From NCBI GenBank assembly GCA_046330395.1, contig JAXLSS010000013.1, positions 1 to 64,000 of the forward strand: 64,000 nt of DNA. Direction: 5' to 3'. Position numbers and translations under genes: made by a program. Under the pieces are notes generated by a model that was not told where the DNA came from, searched no databases, and saw only the letters and a list, made by a program, of their open reading frames with translations. The DNA comes from Ga0077560 sp046330395. Lineage in GTDB: Bacteria; Actinomycetota; Thermoleophilia; Miltoncostaeales; Miltoncostaeaceae. Positions 33,605 through 41,599 of the stretch are shown here, in pieces. Every line of letters starts with the position of its first letter. The stretch's first letter is position 1.

Positions 33605-34999
33605 ATGTCGCACGGAGGTCAACCGGAATTGCAGGGCCGTTCGGCGCTGATTGACGAGTGGGACGACATGCTGCGACGAACCCCGCCCGGTGTCCGCGCC
33701 CGCGTCGCGGAGGTGGCACGCGTCCACGCCGACCGGCTGGCCGAGCAGTTCTACGACACGATGCTGGCGCGACCCGACGCCGCGGCCCTGCTCAGCAACG
33801 AGCTGGTGAGGACCCGCCTCAGCGCCTCCCTGGCCCTCTGGGTGCGCGACCTGTTCGCCGTGGACGGGCCCGGCCTCGAGGCCCAGACCGCCCATCAGCT
33901 GCACATCGGTGAGATCCACGCGCGCATCGGCGTGCCCCTGCACCTGGTGATGTCGGGCGCGCGCCTCCTGGCGCGGGAGCTGGTGCGTGCCCTCCCGCAG
34001 GACGACGAGCCGCCGGGGGCGCACCACCACTTTTACATCTGGGAGTCCATCGACCTCGCCATCGAGGCCATGAGCCTGGCGTTCGTGGGCGGCGCCATCC
34101 GCAGCGCGCGCGCCGCCGAGTCGTACCGCATCCACTCCATGGCCCAGAACATGGACATGGAGCGCGAACGCCAGCGCGCCGCGCTGCTGGACTGGGCGCA
34201 GACCGTGCTGTTCGAGCTGGACGAGCCCAGCCCGGGCCGGTTGCAGCGGCTCACCGGGTCCGAGTTCGGCCTCTGGCTGAGCCATCGTGGCGCGGCCGCC
34301 TTCGAGCATGTCCCGGAGCTCACCGCCATCCGCGACCTCGTGGCGCGGGTGGACGACGTGGTGATGCCCCGCCTGGAGGTGGTGCGCGCCGACGAGGTGG
34401 AGTCGCGCCGCGCGCTCACGCGGGAGCTCAACCAGCTCCTGTCGGAGATAAAGCATCTGCTGAGTGCCCTGTTCCAGGCACAGGCCGATACAGACGGTGC
34501 CAGGGATGTGGTGACGCACCTTCCCAACCGGAGGTTCCTCCCCACCGTCCTGGCCCGTGAGATCGCGATTCATCGCGAGATGGGAACGGGATTCGCCGTG
34601 ATGCAGGTGGACATCGACGAGCTGCGGCTCATGAACGAGCGCCACGGGCGGGAGGGCGGCGACGTCATCCTGCGGGGGCTCACCGGCATCATCGGCGACC
34701 TGCTGGGCACCGGCGACTTCGTGTTCCGCATCGGCGGGGACGACTTCCTGGTGATCCTGGTGGAGTGCGACGTCGCGCGGGCGGAGGCGGTGGCGGAGGC
34801 CGTGCGCGTGCGCGCCGAGTCGGCCACCTTCCTCATGCTGGACGGCGCACCCGTGAGCGTCGGGGTGAGCATCGGGCTGGCGATGTTCGACGGGCACCCG
34901 GATCCGGACATGCTGGTGATGAGTTCCGAGCGCGCCCTGCGCGCCGCGAAGGCCGCCGGCGGCGGCACCTGGCGCCGCGGAGAGCTGGGGGTGCGATGA
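33605..34999 (+). CDS. Globin-coupled diguanylate cyclase
   Basis: A 464-residue protein. Residues of about 15-170 form a sensor globin; HIGEIHARIGVPLHLVMSGARL holds the likely proximal haem histidine, as in DosC/GReg-type oxygen sensors. A helical middle domain (about 175-300) leads to GGDEF (about 305-455). The signature at 377-381 is GGDDF, so the usual catalytic Glu is Asp. The inhibitory RxxD site is GTGD, lacking the arginine. Activity may be altered but is plausible. It probably makes c-di-GMP in response to haem ligands. The start is leaderless, and the stop overlaps the next small gene. Confidence 0.85.
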   Translation: MSHGGQPELQGRSALIDEWDDMLRRTPPGVRARVAEVARVHADRLAEQFYDTMLARPDAAALLSNELVRTRLSASLALWVRDLFAVDGPGLEAQTAHQLHIGEIHARIGVPLHLVMSGARLLARELVRALPQDDEPPGAHHHFYIWESIDLAIEAMSLAFVGGAIRSARAAESYRIHSMAQNMDMERERQRAALLDWAQTVLFELDEPSPGRLQRLTGSEFGLWLSHRGAAAFEHVPELTAIRDLVARVDDVVMPRLEVVRADEVESRRALTRELNQLLSEIKHLLSALFQAQADTDGARDVVTHLPNRRFLPTVLAREIAIHREMGTGFAVMQVDIDELRLMNERHGREGGDVILRGLTGIIGDLLGTGDFVFRIGGDDFLVILVECDVARAEAVAEAVRVRAESATFLMLDGAPVSVGVSIGLAMFDGHPDPDMLVMSSERALRAAKAAGGGTWRRGELGVR

Positions 35000-35193
35000 C
35001 CCCCGACGACGCCGTCACCCTCAACGACCTGCGGGCCGCGCTGGCCGCCGACCTGCCGCGCAGCGTGGTGTGGTCGATGTGGCTGCGCCTGCCCTTCGGG
35101 CAGATGGACATCGGCCTGGCACTGATCGAGAACGTGCAGCCGGACCCACCGGCGGTGCAGGACGCGCGCGAGGAGCAGAGTCCCCGCGGATAG
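34996..35193 (+). CDS. 65-residue small protein coupled to the globin cyclase
   Basis: ATG 34996 overlaps the cyclase stop by four bases. The product begins MTPDDAVTLNDLRAALAADL and contains VVWSMWLRLPFGQMDIGLALIENV, a compact amphipathic segment, then an acidic tail. No family is recognised. Coupled translation suggests a partner or regulator of the cyclase. Confidence 0.55.
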   Translation: MTPDDAVTLNDLRAALAADLPRSVVWSMWLRLPFGQMDIGLALIENVQPDPPAVQDAREEQSPRG

Positions 35194-35196
35194 GCT
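35191..35196 (+). promoter_or_regulatory. Candidate -10 box TAGGCT
   Basis: ATAGGCTTGC here is identical to the element at 6311-6320. It lies 33 bases before the regulator start at 35230. Confidence 0.4.
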
Positions 35197-35229
35197 TGCG
35201 CTTCACGGCAGGGAGCGTGAGCACCGCCC

Positions 35230-37995
35230 ATGGCGCAGCACGAGCTGATCGGCAGGGACGACGAGGTGGCCCGCCTCGAGGGCGCACTCGAGGAGGGCGC
35301 GCGCGGGCCCGTGGCGGTGCTGCTGGAGGGCGAACCGGGGATCGGCAAGACCAGCCTGTGGCGCGCGACGCTCACCACGGCGGCGACACGGGGAGCACGG
35401 GTGCTGCGCGCCAGCCCGGCGGGAACCGAGGCCGACCTGTCCTACGGGACCGTGGCCGACCTCATGGGCGACGCGCTCCCCGAGGTGGAGGGTGACCTGC
35501 CGGCGCCCCAGCGCCGCGCGCTGCGCGTGGCCCTGCTGGAGGAGGATGCCGGCGGGGTGGGCGTCGATGACCGCGCCGTCGGCGCGGCGCTGCTGGGCAG
35601 CCTCCGGCTGCTGGCCCGGCGGTGCGCGGTGGTGGTGGGCATCGACGACCTGCAGTGGCTGGACGGGGCATCGGGTGCGGCCCTGGCGTTCGCGGCGCGC
35701 CGCGTGGACGACGCGCCCATCACGTTCCTCCTGGCCGCCCGCCCACGCTGGGCCGCCTCATCCCTGGACCCGGTGCGCACCTTCCAGGCGATCGGCCTGC
35801 GCAGACTGCCGGTGGGGGCGCTCAGCCTGGGCGCGATCCACAAACTGCTGCACGCGCGGCTGGGCATGGCGCTGCCCCGCCCCACCCTGCGCCGCCTGTT
35901 CGACGTCAGCGGTGGCAACCCGTTCTTCGCCCTCGAGATCGGACGCGCCCTGCAGCGGCGGGACCATCCCGAGCCCGGCGAGCCGCTGCCCATCCCGGAC
36001 ACCCTGGACGCCATCATCCGCGACCGGCTGAACGGCCTGCCGGAGGTGACGCGCCGGGTGCTGACGGTGGCCGCACTGGCGGCGGAACCCAGCGTGCGGC
36101 TGGTGGGTGCGGGCGTGGCCCTCGACGACGCCGTGCGGGCGGACCTGCTGGAGGCCGATGGCGAGCGGCTGCGGTTCACGCACCCGCTGCTGCGCACCGC
36201 CGCCGCCGATCTGCTGGGCACCGCGGGCCGGCGGGAGGTGCACCGGCGGCTGGCGCTGCTGGTGCTTGACGCCGACGAGCGCGCCCGGCACCTGGCCCTC
36301 GGGGCGGAGGGCCCGTCGGCCGAGATCGCCGCCGAACTCGATGACGCCGCCGCGCGATCGGCGGCCCGCGGGGCCACGGACGCGGCGGCCGGTTTCGCGC
36401 GCCTGGCCCTGCAGCTGACACCGGGCACCGACCGCGGGACCGTGCTGCGACGACGCGTGGCGGTGGCCGAGCGTGACGCCGCGTCGGGCGACGTCGTGGC
36501 CGCACGCGAAACCCTGGAGGCCATCCTGGCCGAGCTGCCCCCGGGCCCCGAGCGCGCCCAGGCGCTGCTGATGCTCTCGGCGTTGTGCGAGCACGACATG
36601 GCCGCGGCCACGGAACTGGGAGTGCGGGCGCTGTCCGAGGCCCCGCCGGATGACGATGCCCTGCGGGCCGCGATCGGCTGCCAGCTGGCGCTGGCCCGGT
36701 TCATCGGCGGCCGGCTGGACGCGGCGGCCGCCGTGGGGAGGGAGGCGCTGGAGCACGCCCACCGCAGCGGTGACCCGGCCGCCCTGGCGCACGCAACCGC
36801 CACCGTCGGGCTGGTGGACGCGTCGGCCGGGCGGCCGCGGCCCCATGACTTCTGGGAGCCCGCGCTGCGCGCCGAGGCGGACCTGCCGCCCAGCGCGTTC
36901 GACGTGATGGAGCCGCCCTCGCTGGTGTACGGGATGCAGCTGATGTGGGCCGACCGCCCGGATGAGGCGCGCGAGCTGCTGGCGCGCGACGAGGCGCGGG
37001 CGCTGGCGCACGGCCACGAGATCCGGGCGTACTCGGCCTGGTTCCACCTGGTGGAGCTGGAGGTGCGGGCGGGGAGGTGGGACGTCGCGCAGGAGCTGGC
37101 GTCCCGCATGGAGGCCTTCGTGGGGCAGCGCGGCCTGGAGCAGAGCCAGGGCGCCGCCCACTTCTGCACGGCATGGGTGGCGGCCCACAGGGGTGAGGAG
37201 ACGCAGGCCCGCACCGCGGCCCTCGCGGGCATCGCCAACGCCGAGCGCGTGGGCGACACCGTGTTCCTGGCCCAGTGCCGGTGCGTGCTGGGGTTCCTGG
37301 AACTGTCCCTGGGCGACGCCGCGGCGGCCGACGGCCACCTGCGCGGCCTGTGGCCCGAGCTGCGTGCCATGGGCTACCGGGAACCCAGCATCTACCCGGT
37401 GCTGCCCAACGCGGCGGAGGCCCTCATCCAGCTGGGCCGGCTGGACGAGGCGGCCGCGCTGCTGGACGAGTTGCGGGACCTGGGCACCGGGATCGGCAGC
37501 GCGTGGGCCACGGCGCTGTCCACGCGCGGCCTGGGACTGCTGGAGGGGGCACGCGGCGATGTGGATGCGGCGGCCGCGCGGCTGGAGGATGCCCTCGCCC
37601 ACCACGCGCGCCTGCCGGTGCCGTTCGAGCGGGCCCGCACCCTGCAGGCCCTGGGCGCGGTGCAGCGGCGGCGCAAGCAGAAGCGGGCGGGCCGCGAGGC
37701 GCTGGAGGAGGCGCTGGCCACCTTCGAGCGTCTGGGTGCCCGCATCTGGGCCGAGCGCACGCGGGGGGAGCTGGCGCGTGTGAGCGGGCGACGGGCGTCG
37801 GCGGTGCTCACCGCCACCGAGCAGCGCGTGGCCGACCTGGTGGCCGACGGCCACTCCAACCGGGAGGTGGCGGACGCCCTGTTCGTGTCCGTGCGGGCGG
37901 TGGAGGCCAACCTCACCCGCATCTACGCGAAGCTCGGCATCCGCGGGCGCGCCGAGCTGATGCGGGCCGTGCTGGAGGGCCGCAGGCAGCTCTGA
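35230..37995 (+). CDS. Large LuxR/MalT-like ATPase regulator
   Basis: A 921-residue LAL-type regulator, intact. The N-terminus holds a P-loop (LEGEPGIGKTSLW) and Walker B (VVVGIDDLQWLDGASG), then FDVSGGNPFFALEIGRAL, the sensor region of STAND ATPases. About 400 residues of TPR-like helices follow. The C-terminal HTH is LTATEQRVADLVADGHSNRE then VADALFVSVRAVEANLTRIY. Such proteins activate transcription after binding an inducer. The operon downstream (38074-40695), preceded by an inverted repeat, is the obvious candidate target. ATG 35230 follows a GGGAG-type ribosome site. Confidence 0.85.
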   Translation: MAQHELIGRDDEVARLEGALEEGARGPVAVLLEGEPGIGKTSLWRATLTTAATRGARVLRASPAGTEADLSYGTVADLMGDALPEVEGDLPAPQRRALRVALLEEDAGGVGVDDRAVGAALLGSLRLLARRCAVVVGIDDLQWLDGASGAALAFAARRVDDAPITFLLAARPRWAASSLDPVRTFQAIGLRRLPVGALSLGAIHKLLHARLGMALPRPTLRRLFDVSGGNPFFALEIGRALQRRDHPEPGEPLPIPDTLDAIIRDRLNGLPEVTRRVLTVAALAAEPSVRLVGAGVALDDAVRADLLEADGERLRFTHPLLRTAAADLLGTAGRREVHRRLALLVLDADERARHLALGAEGPSAEIAAELDDAAARSAARGATDAAAGFARLALQLTPGTDRGTVLRRRVAVAERDAASGDVVAARETLEAILAELPPGPERAQALLMLSALCEHDMAAATELGVRALSEAPPDDDALRAAIGCQLALARFIGGRLDAAAAVGREALEHAHRSGDPAALAHATATVGLVDASAGRPRPHDFWEPALRAEADLPPSAFDVMEPPSLVYGMQLMWADRPDEARELLARDEARALAHGHEIRAYSAWFHLVELEVRAGRWDVAQELASRMEAFVGQRGLEQSQGAAHFCTAWVAAHRGEETQARTAALAGIANAERVGDTVFLAQCRCVLGFLELSLGDAAAADGHLRGLWPELRAMGYREPSIYPVLPNAAEALIQLGRLDEAAALLDELRDLGTGIGSAWATALSTRGLGLLEGARGDVDAAAARLEDALAHHARLPVPFERARTLQALGAVQRRRKQKRAGREALEEALATFERLGARIWAERTRGELARVSGRRASAVLTATEQRVADLVADGHSNREVADALFVSVRAVEANLTRIYAKLGIRGRAELMRAVLEGRRQL

Positions 37996-38012
37996 CGCCG
38001 GGCATCCCGGCG
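37996..38012 (+). terminator. Hairpin after the regulator gene
   Basis: CGCCGGG-CAT-CCCGGCG, seven pairs and a three-base loop, begins at the regulator's stop. No U-run follows. Confidence 0.4.
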
Positions 38013-38017
38013 CGCCC

Positions 38018-38041
38018 AAAGTGTGTGGGTGCCCACACTTT
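38018..38041. promoter_or_regulatory. Inverted repeat AAAGTGTG...CACACTTT upstream of the 38-kb operon
   Basis: AAAGTGTG-TGGGTGCC-CACACTTT has perfect eight-base arms and ends 32 bases before ATG 38074. It is less GC-rich than its surroundings. It is a candidate operator for the LuxR regulator encoded just upstream. Confidence 0.55.
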
Positions 38042-38073
38042 CCGGCCCGACCGAGGGTCGCGAGTGTGGCCGC

Positions 38074-38343
38074 ATGCTGTTCCTGATCGAGGCCTACGTC
38101 GCCCGCGGCGACGCGCACGCCATCCCCGCCACCGTCGCCCGTCTGCGACGCCAGGCGCGGGCGGCGTCGGCGCAGCTGCACTCGGCGATCCACCTGCCCG
38201 ACGACGAGACCTGCTTCTACCTGGTGCAGGCCGTCGATGCGCACGCCGTGCACCGGTTGGCCGCCGCCGCCGGGATCGACGCCCAGCGCATCGGCGAGGC
38301 CCTCGACTGGCCCGCTCACGTCGTTCCCAAGGAGACCCCATGA
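38074..38343 (+). CDS. 89-residue DUF4242-like small protein
   Basis: The product begins MLFLIEAYVARGDAHAIPAT and contains LHSAIHLPDDETCFYLVQAV, then AGIDAQRIGEALDW. This ferredoxin-like-fold pattern resembles DUF4242 proteins, some of which bind nickel; the metal ligands are not assured here. ATG 38074 lies after the inverted repeat; an earlier in-frame start would lie inside it. It ends in an ATGA overlap with the next gene. Confidence 0.6.
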   Translation: MLFLIEAYVARGDAHAIPATVARLRRQARAASAQLHSAIHLPDDETCFYLVQAVDAHAVHRLAAAAGIDAQRIGEALDWPAHVVPKETP

Positions 38344-38567
38344 CCCGCTGCCGCATCGCCGCCATCACCGCCGCCACGCTCCTCGCGGGCGCCCCCGCCG
38401 CCATCGCCGCCATCCCCCACGACGGGGCGGCCACGCCGCTCACGGTGGTCGCCACCGCGGCGCCCATCGACCCGTGTCCCACGGACGCTTTCCCTGCCTT
38501 CGTGTGCCATCGGATGATGGCCGGGATGGACAACGAGCGGCACACCCTCTGGACCAGCGAACGCTGA
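38340..38567 (+). CDS. 75-residue exported protein with two cysteines
   Basis: ATG 38340 overlaps the previous stop by four bases and AGGAGACCCC lies just upstream. A signal peptide (CRIAAITAATLLAGAPAAIA) is followed by a short mature part with the pair CPTDAFPAFVC. No family is recognised. It is the second gene of the overlapping set, before the peptide-binding lipoprotein. Confidence 0.55.
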   Translation: MTRCRIAAITAATLLAGAPAAIAAIPHDGAATPLTVVATAAPIDPCPTDAFPAFVCHRMMAGMDNERHTLWTSER

Positions 38568-38596
38568 ACCACTCCGGACCTGCGAGGAGACCACCG

Positions 38597-40513
38597 ATGC
38601 CCCTGATCACACGCCGCCGCACCGCCCTTGCGCTGGCCGCCGCACTGCCCGCCCTGGCGGCGGGGTGCGGCGGGGGCTCCGGCGCCCCGCAGCACACCTC
38701 CGCCGCCGACGCCGACGCCGGGTTCGCACGGACGGCCGCCGGGCTCACCGGCCCGGTCACCTTCGGCACGCCGGCACGCGGCGGCACCTTCCGCGCCGCC
38801 GGCCCGGACCTTGTGTTCTCCGCCGCGCTTGACCCCACCGCCGAGTACTCGGGGTTCGGCTGGGGCATCCTGCACGGGCTGCTGGTGCGGCCCCTGCTGG
38901 GCTACTCCCTGGGCGCCGGAGACGCCGGCAACCGGCTGCGTCCCGACCTGGCCGAGGCGCTGCCGGAGGTGTCGGCGGACGGGCGCACCTACACCGTGCA
39001 CCTGCGACACGGCGTGCGGTTCGCGCCACCGGTGTCGCGCGAGGTCACCGCCGGCGACGTGGTGACCGCCCTCGAGCGCGTCGGAACCCCATCGGTGGCT
39101 GCCCAGTACGGCTTCTACTACGACGTGATCCAGGGCATGGACGCCTTCCGCAGGGGGAAGGCCCGCACCATCAGCGGCATCACCGCGCCCGACCGGTACA
39201 CGCTGCGCATCCATCTGCTGCGCGCCACGCCCGAGTTCCCGTACCGCCTGGCCCTGCCCGCCACGGCGCCCATCCCCCGCGAGGTCTCGCGGTGCCACAC
39301 CGGGGCCGGCGAGTACGGCCGGTACCTCATCGCCACGGGCCCGTACATGATCCATGGGAGCGACCGGCTGGCCGCGGCCTGCGCGGCGCAGCACCCCATC
39401 GACGGCTTCCGGCCCGGCGCGTTCCTTCGCCTGGTGCGGAACCCCGCCTACGACCCGGCCACCGACGACACCACGGTGCGGCCGGCCCTGCCGGACGCGT
39501 TCACCTTCAGCGTGGACAGCAACCCGGGTGACATCCACGACCGCATCGTGCGCGGTGACCTGGAGACGGAGACGCTGCCGACGCCCCCGAAGGTGATCCG
39601 CGCGCACCTCACCGACCCGGCCACACGCACCCGTCTGCGCGTGAACGCGTCCGGGCAGGTCAACTACCTGGTGCTCAACCTCACCGAGCCGCCGTTCGAC
39701 GACGTGCACGTGCGGCGCGCGCTGGCCCTGGCCCTCGACCTGCAGGCGGTGCGGCGCAGCCAGGGGGGCATCCTCAACGGACCCATCGCCACGCACATCC
39801 TCCCCGATTCCCTGCTGCCCATGGATGCGTCCGTGGCCGTCCAGAAGCCGCCGTACCGCGGGGACACCCCCGCGGCCCACGCGGAGATGGCGCGGTCGAG
39901 GTACGACCGCAACCACGACGGCCGCTGTGACGGCGCGGTGTGCCAGGACGTGCTGATGGTCACCGACAGCGCCGCCCCGCTGGCGCTGGCCACACCCGTG
40001 ATCCGCCAGGCGGCGAGCGTCATCGGCGTGCACCTGCGGGTGCAGGAGGTGCCGTTCGGCGCGGCGGCGTCCGCCCTGCAGACGCCGGCCCGGCGGGTGG
40101 CCCTGTCCCCGGCATACGCCTGGGCGGCGGACTACGGCGATCCCTCCACGTTCGTGGACCCGCTCCTCACCACCAAGGGCATCGCGCCGTCGGGCGCCAG
40201 CAACGTGTCGCTGCTGGGGATCACGCCGGCGCTGGCCCGGTCGGTGCACGCCCGCGTTCCCACCTCGGCTGTGCCCAGCATCGACTCCGCCGCGGCGGAG
40301 TGCGCCGCCCTGGCCGGAGCGCCGCGGAAGGACTGCTACGCCCGGCTGGACCGCCACGTGACGCGCGACATCGTCCCCATGATCCCTCTGCTGCAGGCAA
40401 CGGTGATCAACGAGCTCGGCCCGGCGGTGACGCGCTTCGACTTCGACCAGTCCAGCGGCTTCACCTCATGGGCACGCGTGGCCGTGGACCCCTCCAAGCA
40501 GGGAGCCGGATGA
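38597..40513 (+). CDS. Orphan oligopeptide-type ABC substrate-binding lipoprotein
   Basis: A 638-residue family 5 solute-binding protein (OppA/DppA type). A lipoprotein signal ends in LAAGC. Features include GRTYTVHLRHGVRF, VTAGDVVTALERV, NYLVLNLTEPPFDDVHVRRALALALD and a CaMBD-like insert YDRNHDGRCDGAVCQD, which also resembles an EF-hand loop (DRNHDGRCDG). Family members capture peptides, nickel or oligosaccharides. No permease or ATPase gene lies nearby, so it may act in sensing. GAGGAG precedes ATG 38597, and its stop overlaps the next start. Confidence 0.85.
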   Translation: MPLITRRRTALALAAALPALAAGCGGGSGAPQHTSAADADAGFARTAAGLTGPVTFGTPARGGTFRAAGPDLVFSAALDPTAEYSGFGWGILHGLLVRPLLGYSLGAGDAGNRLRPDLAEALPEVSADGRTYTVHLRHGVRFAPPVSREVTAGDVVTALERVGTPSVAAQYGFYYDVIQGMDAFRRGKARTISGITAPDRYTLRIHLLRATPEFPYRLALPATAPIPREVSRCHTGAGEYGRYLIATGPYMIHGSDRLAAACAAQHPIDGFRPGAFLRLVRNPAYDPATDDTTVRPALPDAFTFSVDSNPGDIHDRIVRGDLETETLPTPPKVIRAHLTDPATRTRLRVNASGQVNYLVLNLTEPPFDDVHVRRALALALDLQAVRRSQGGILNGPIATHILPDSLLPMDASVAVQKPPYRGDTPAAHAEMARSRYDRNHDGRCDGAVCQDVLMVTDSAAPLALATPVIRQAASVIGVHLRVQEVPFGAAASALQTPARRVALSPAYAWAADYGDPSTFVDPLLTTKGIAPSGASNVSLLGITPALARSVHARVPTSAVPSIDSAAAECAALAGAPRKDCYARLDRHVTRDIVPMIPLLQATVINELGPAVTRFDFDQSSGFTSWARVAVDPSKQGAG

Positions 40514-40695
40514 GCGCTCGGTCCGCCGAGACCACCCGAGGACACCCGCACATGGACGCGGACGGCTTCAGCGTGCTCCGCCACGAGTTCGCGCAGCGGC
40601 GACGGGAGGCGTGCGACCGGATCGACGGGGCGTACCCGGCGCCCGCCACCGTCACGACCCCCGCCGCGCTCCCGGTGGGAGTGCCCGTTCCCTGA
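40510..40695 (+). CDS. 61-residue small protein coupled to the binding protein
   Basis: ATG 40510 overlaps the binding-protein stop by four bases. The product begins MSARSAETTRGHPHMDADG, has a basic helix (VLRHEFAQRRREACDRID) and ends in a Pro/Val tail. No family is recognised. The overlap suggests coupled expression with the binding protein. Confidence 0.5.
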   Translation: MSARSAETTRGHPHMDADGFSVLRHEFAQRRREACDRIDGAYPAPATVTTPAALPVGVPVP

Positions 40696-40773
40696 GGACG
40701 GCTGGCGCGACCGTGATCCCGGACCACGGCCGCGCGCTGCGGGGCGCATCACGATCGGCGCCCTGAGCGGGCC

Positions 40774-41432
40774 TCAGCCGGTGGGCACCAAACAGATCGC
40801 GTGCATGCTCACCGACGGGAAGGGGCGCCGCCACCCGTGATGTTGGCCGTCACCCTCCACGAGGTGCCCTGGGATACATCGACGGTGAAGCCGCCCCACG
40901 TCGCATTGCCGCTGAACGCGCGCCCGATCGCCGTCCACCGGCGGGGGCAGTCGGAGGTGAGGTCGACGTTCATCGGCGAGCTGTCGATCTGCACCCCTCG
41001 GCGATGGTCCCGATCGCCACCGAATACGAGGTCCTGTTCGCGCCCGCTGCCGGCCCCCGCGCGCCGGTGTCGCCCTTCGCGCCGGTCCTGCGCCCGTCGC
41101 CCCGGGAGGCCCCTGGGCCCCCGGGTCACCCTTCACGCCGGCGGGACCCATGGCGCCCGTGGCGCCCTTCAGCCGACCGGGCCGCGCGGCCCGGCGGGGC
41201 CCGCCGGGCCCTGCGGCCCGCGGTTATTCCAGTTGATGGCGTACTCGCCGGTGCGGCACTGCCCGCCGGTCACCACGCGCAGCACGCCGGTCTGCCGCGA
41301 CACGCAGCCGTTGTAGGTGGTGTTGCCGGGGTCGGTGGCCACCGCGAGCGCGGCGCCGCCGATGAGGCCCGCCGCCAGCACGCCTCCGCAGGCGGCCGCG
41401 ATGCCGCCCCGGGTACGAGGAATCACGGACAT
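40774..41432 (-). pseudogene. Collagen-like exported protein, at least three frameshifts
   Basis: From ATG 41432 a signal peptide (CGGVLAAGLIGGAALAVA) is followed by YNGCVSRQTGVLRVVTGG and the Gly-X-Y repeat GPQGPAGPAGPRGPVG. Near 41165 the frame is lost; GPAGVKGDPGAQGPPGATGA continues the repeat in another frame. A C-terminal domain (AIGRAFSGNATWGGFTVDV, WRVTANITGG) and the end HAICLVPTG lie in further frames. Rejoined, it would be a typical short collagen-like exported protein, paralogous in style to the gene at 60926. Sequence errors are likely. Confidence 0.6.
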
Positions 41433-41599
41433 GGTGCGTCCCTTTCGTCGTGGGTCGCCCCGTTTCTCGCTCAGCGCCGGATGTTTCCGCAACTGCCCCT
41501 TTGGGGAGTCCACGCGCGTGCGGGCCCACCCGGACCCCACCACCGCCGGCACCGTTCGTGACACGCTCGCACGACGGCCGCACGACACGGGAGGAACTC

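Noticed and set aside
35758..40357. Two antisense open frames of more than 800 codons across the 35-40 kb genes
   Set aside because: Compositionally shadow-like, no motifs, and fully covered by recognisable plus-strand proteins.
38597..40513. Complete ABC peptide importer
   Set aside because: No permease or ATPase gene with the expected motifs is present on either side of the binding protein.
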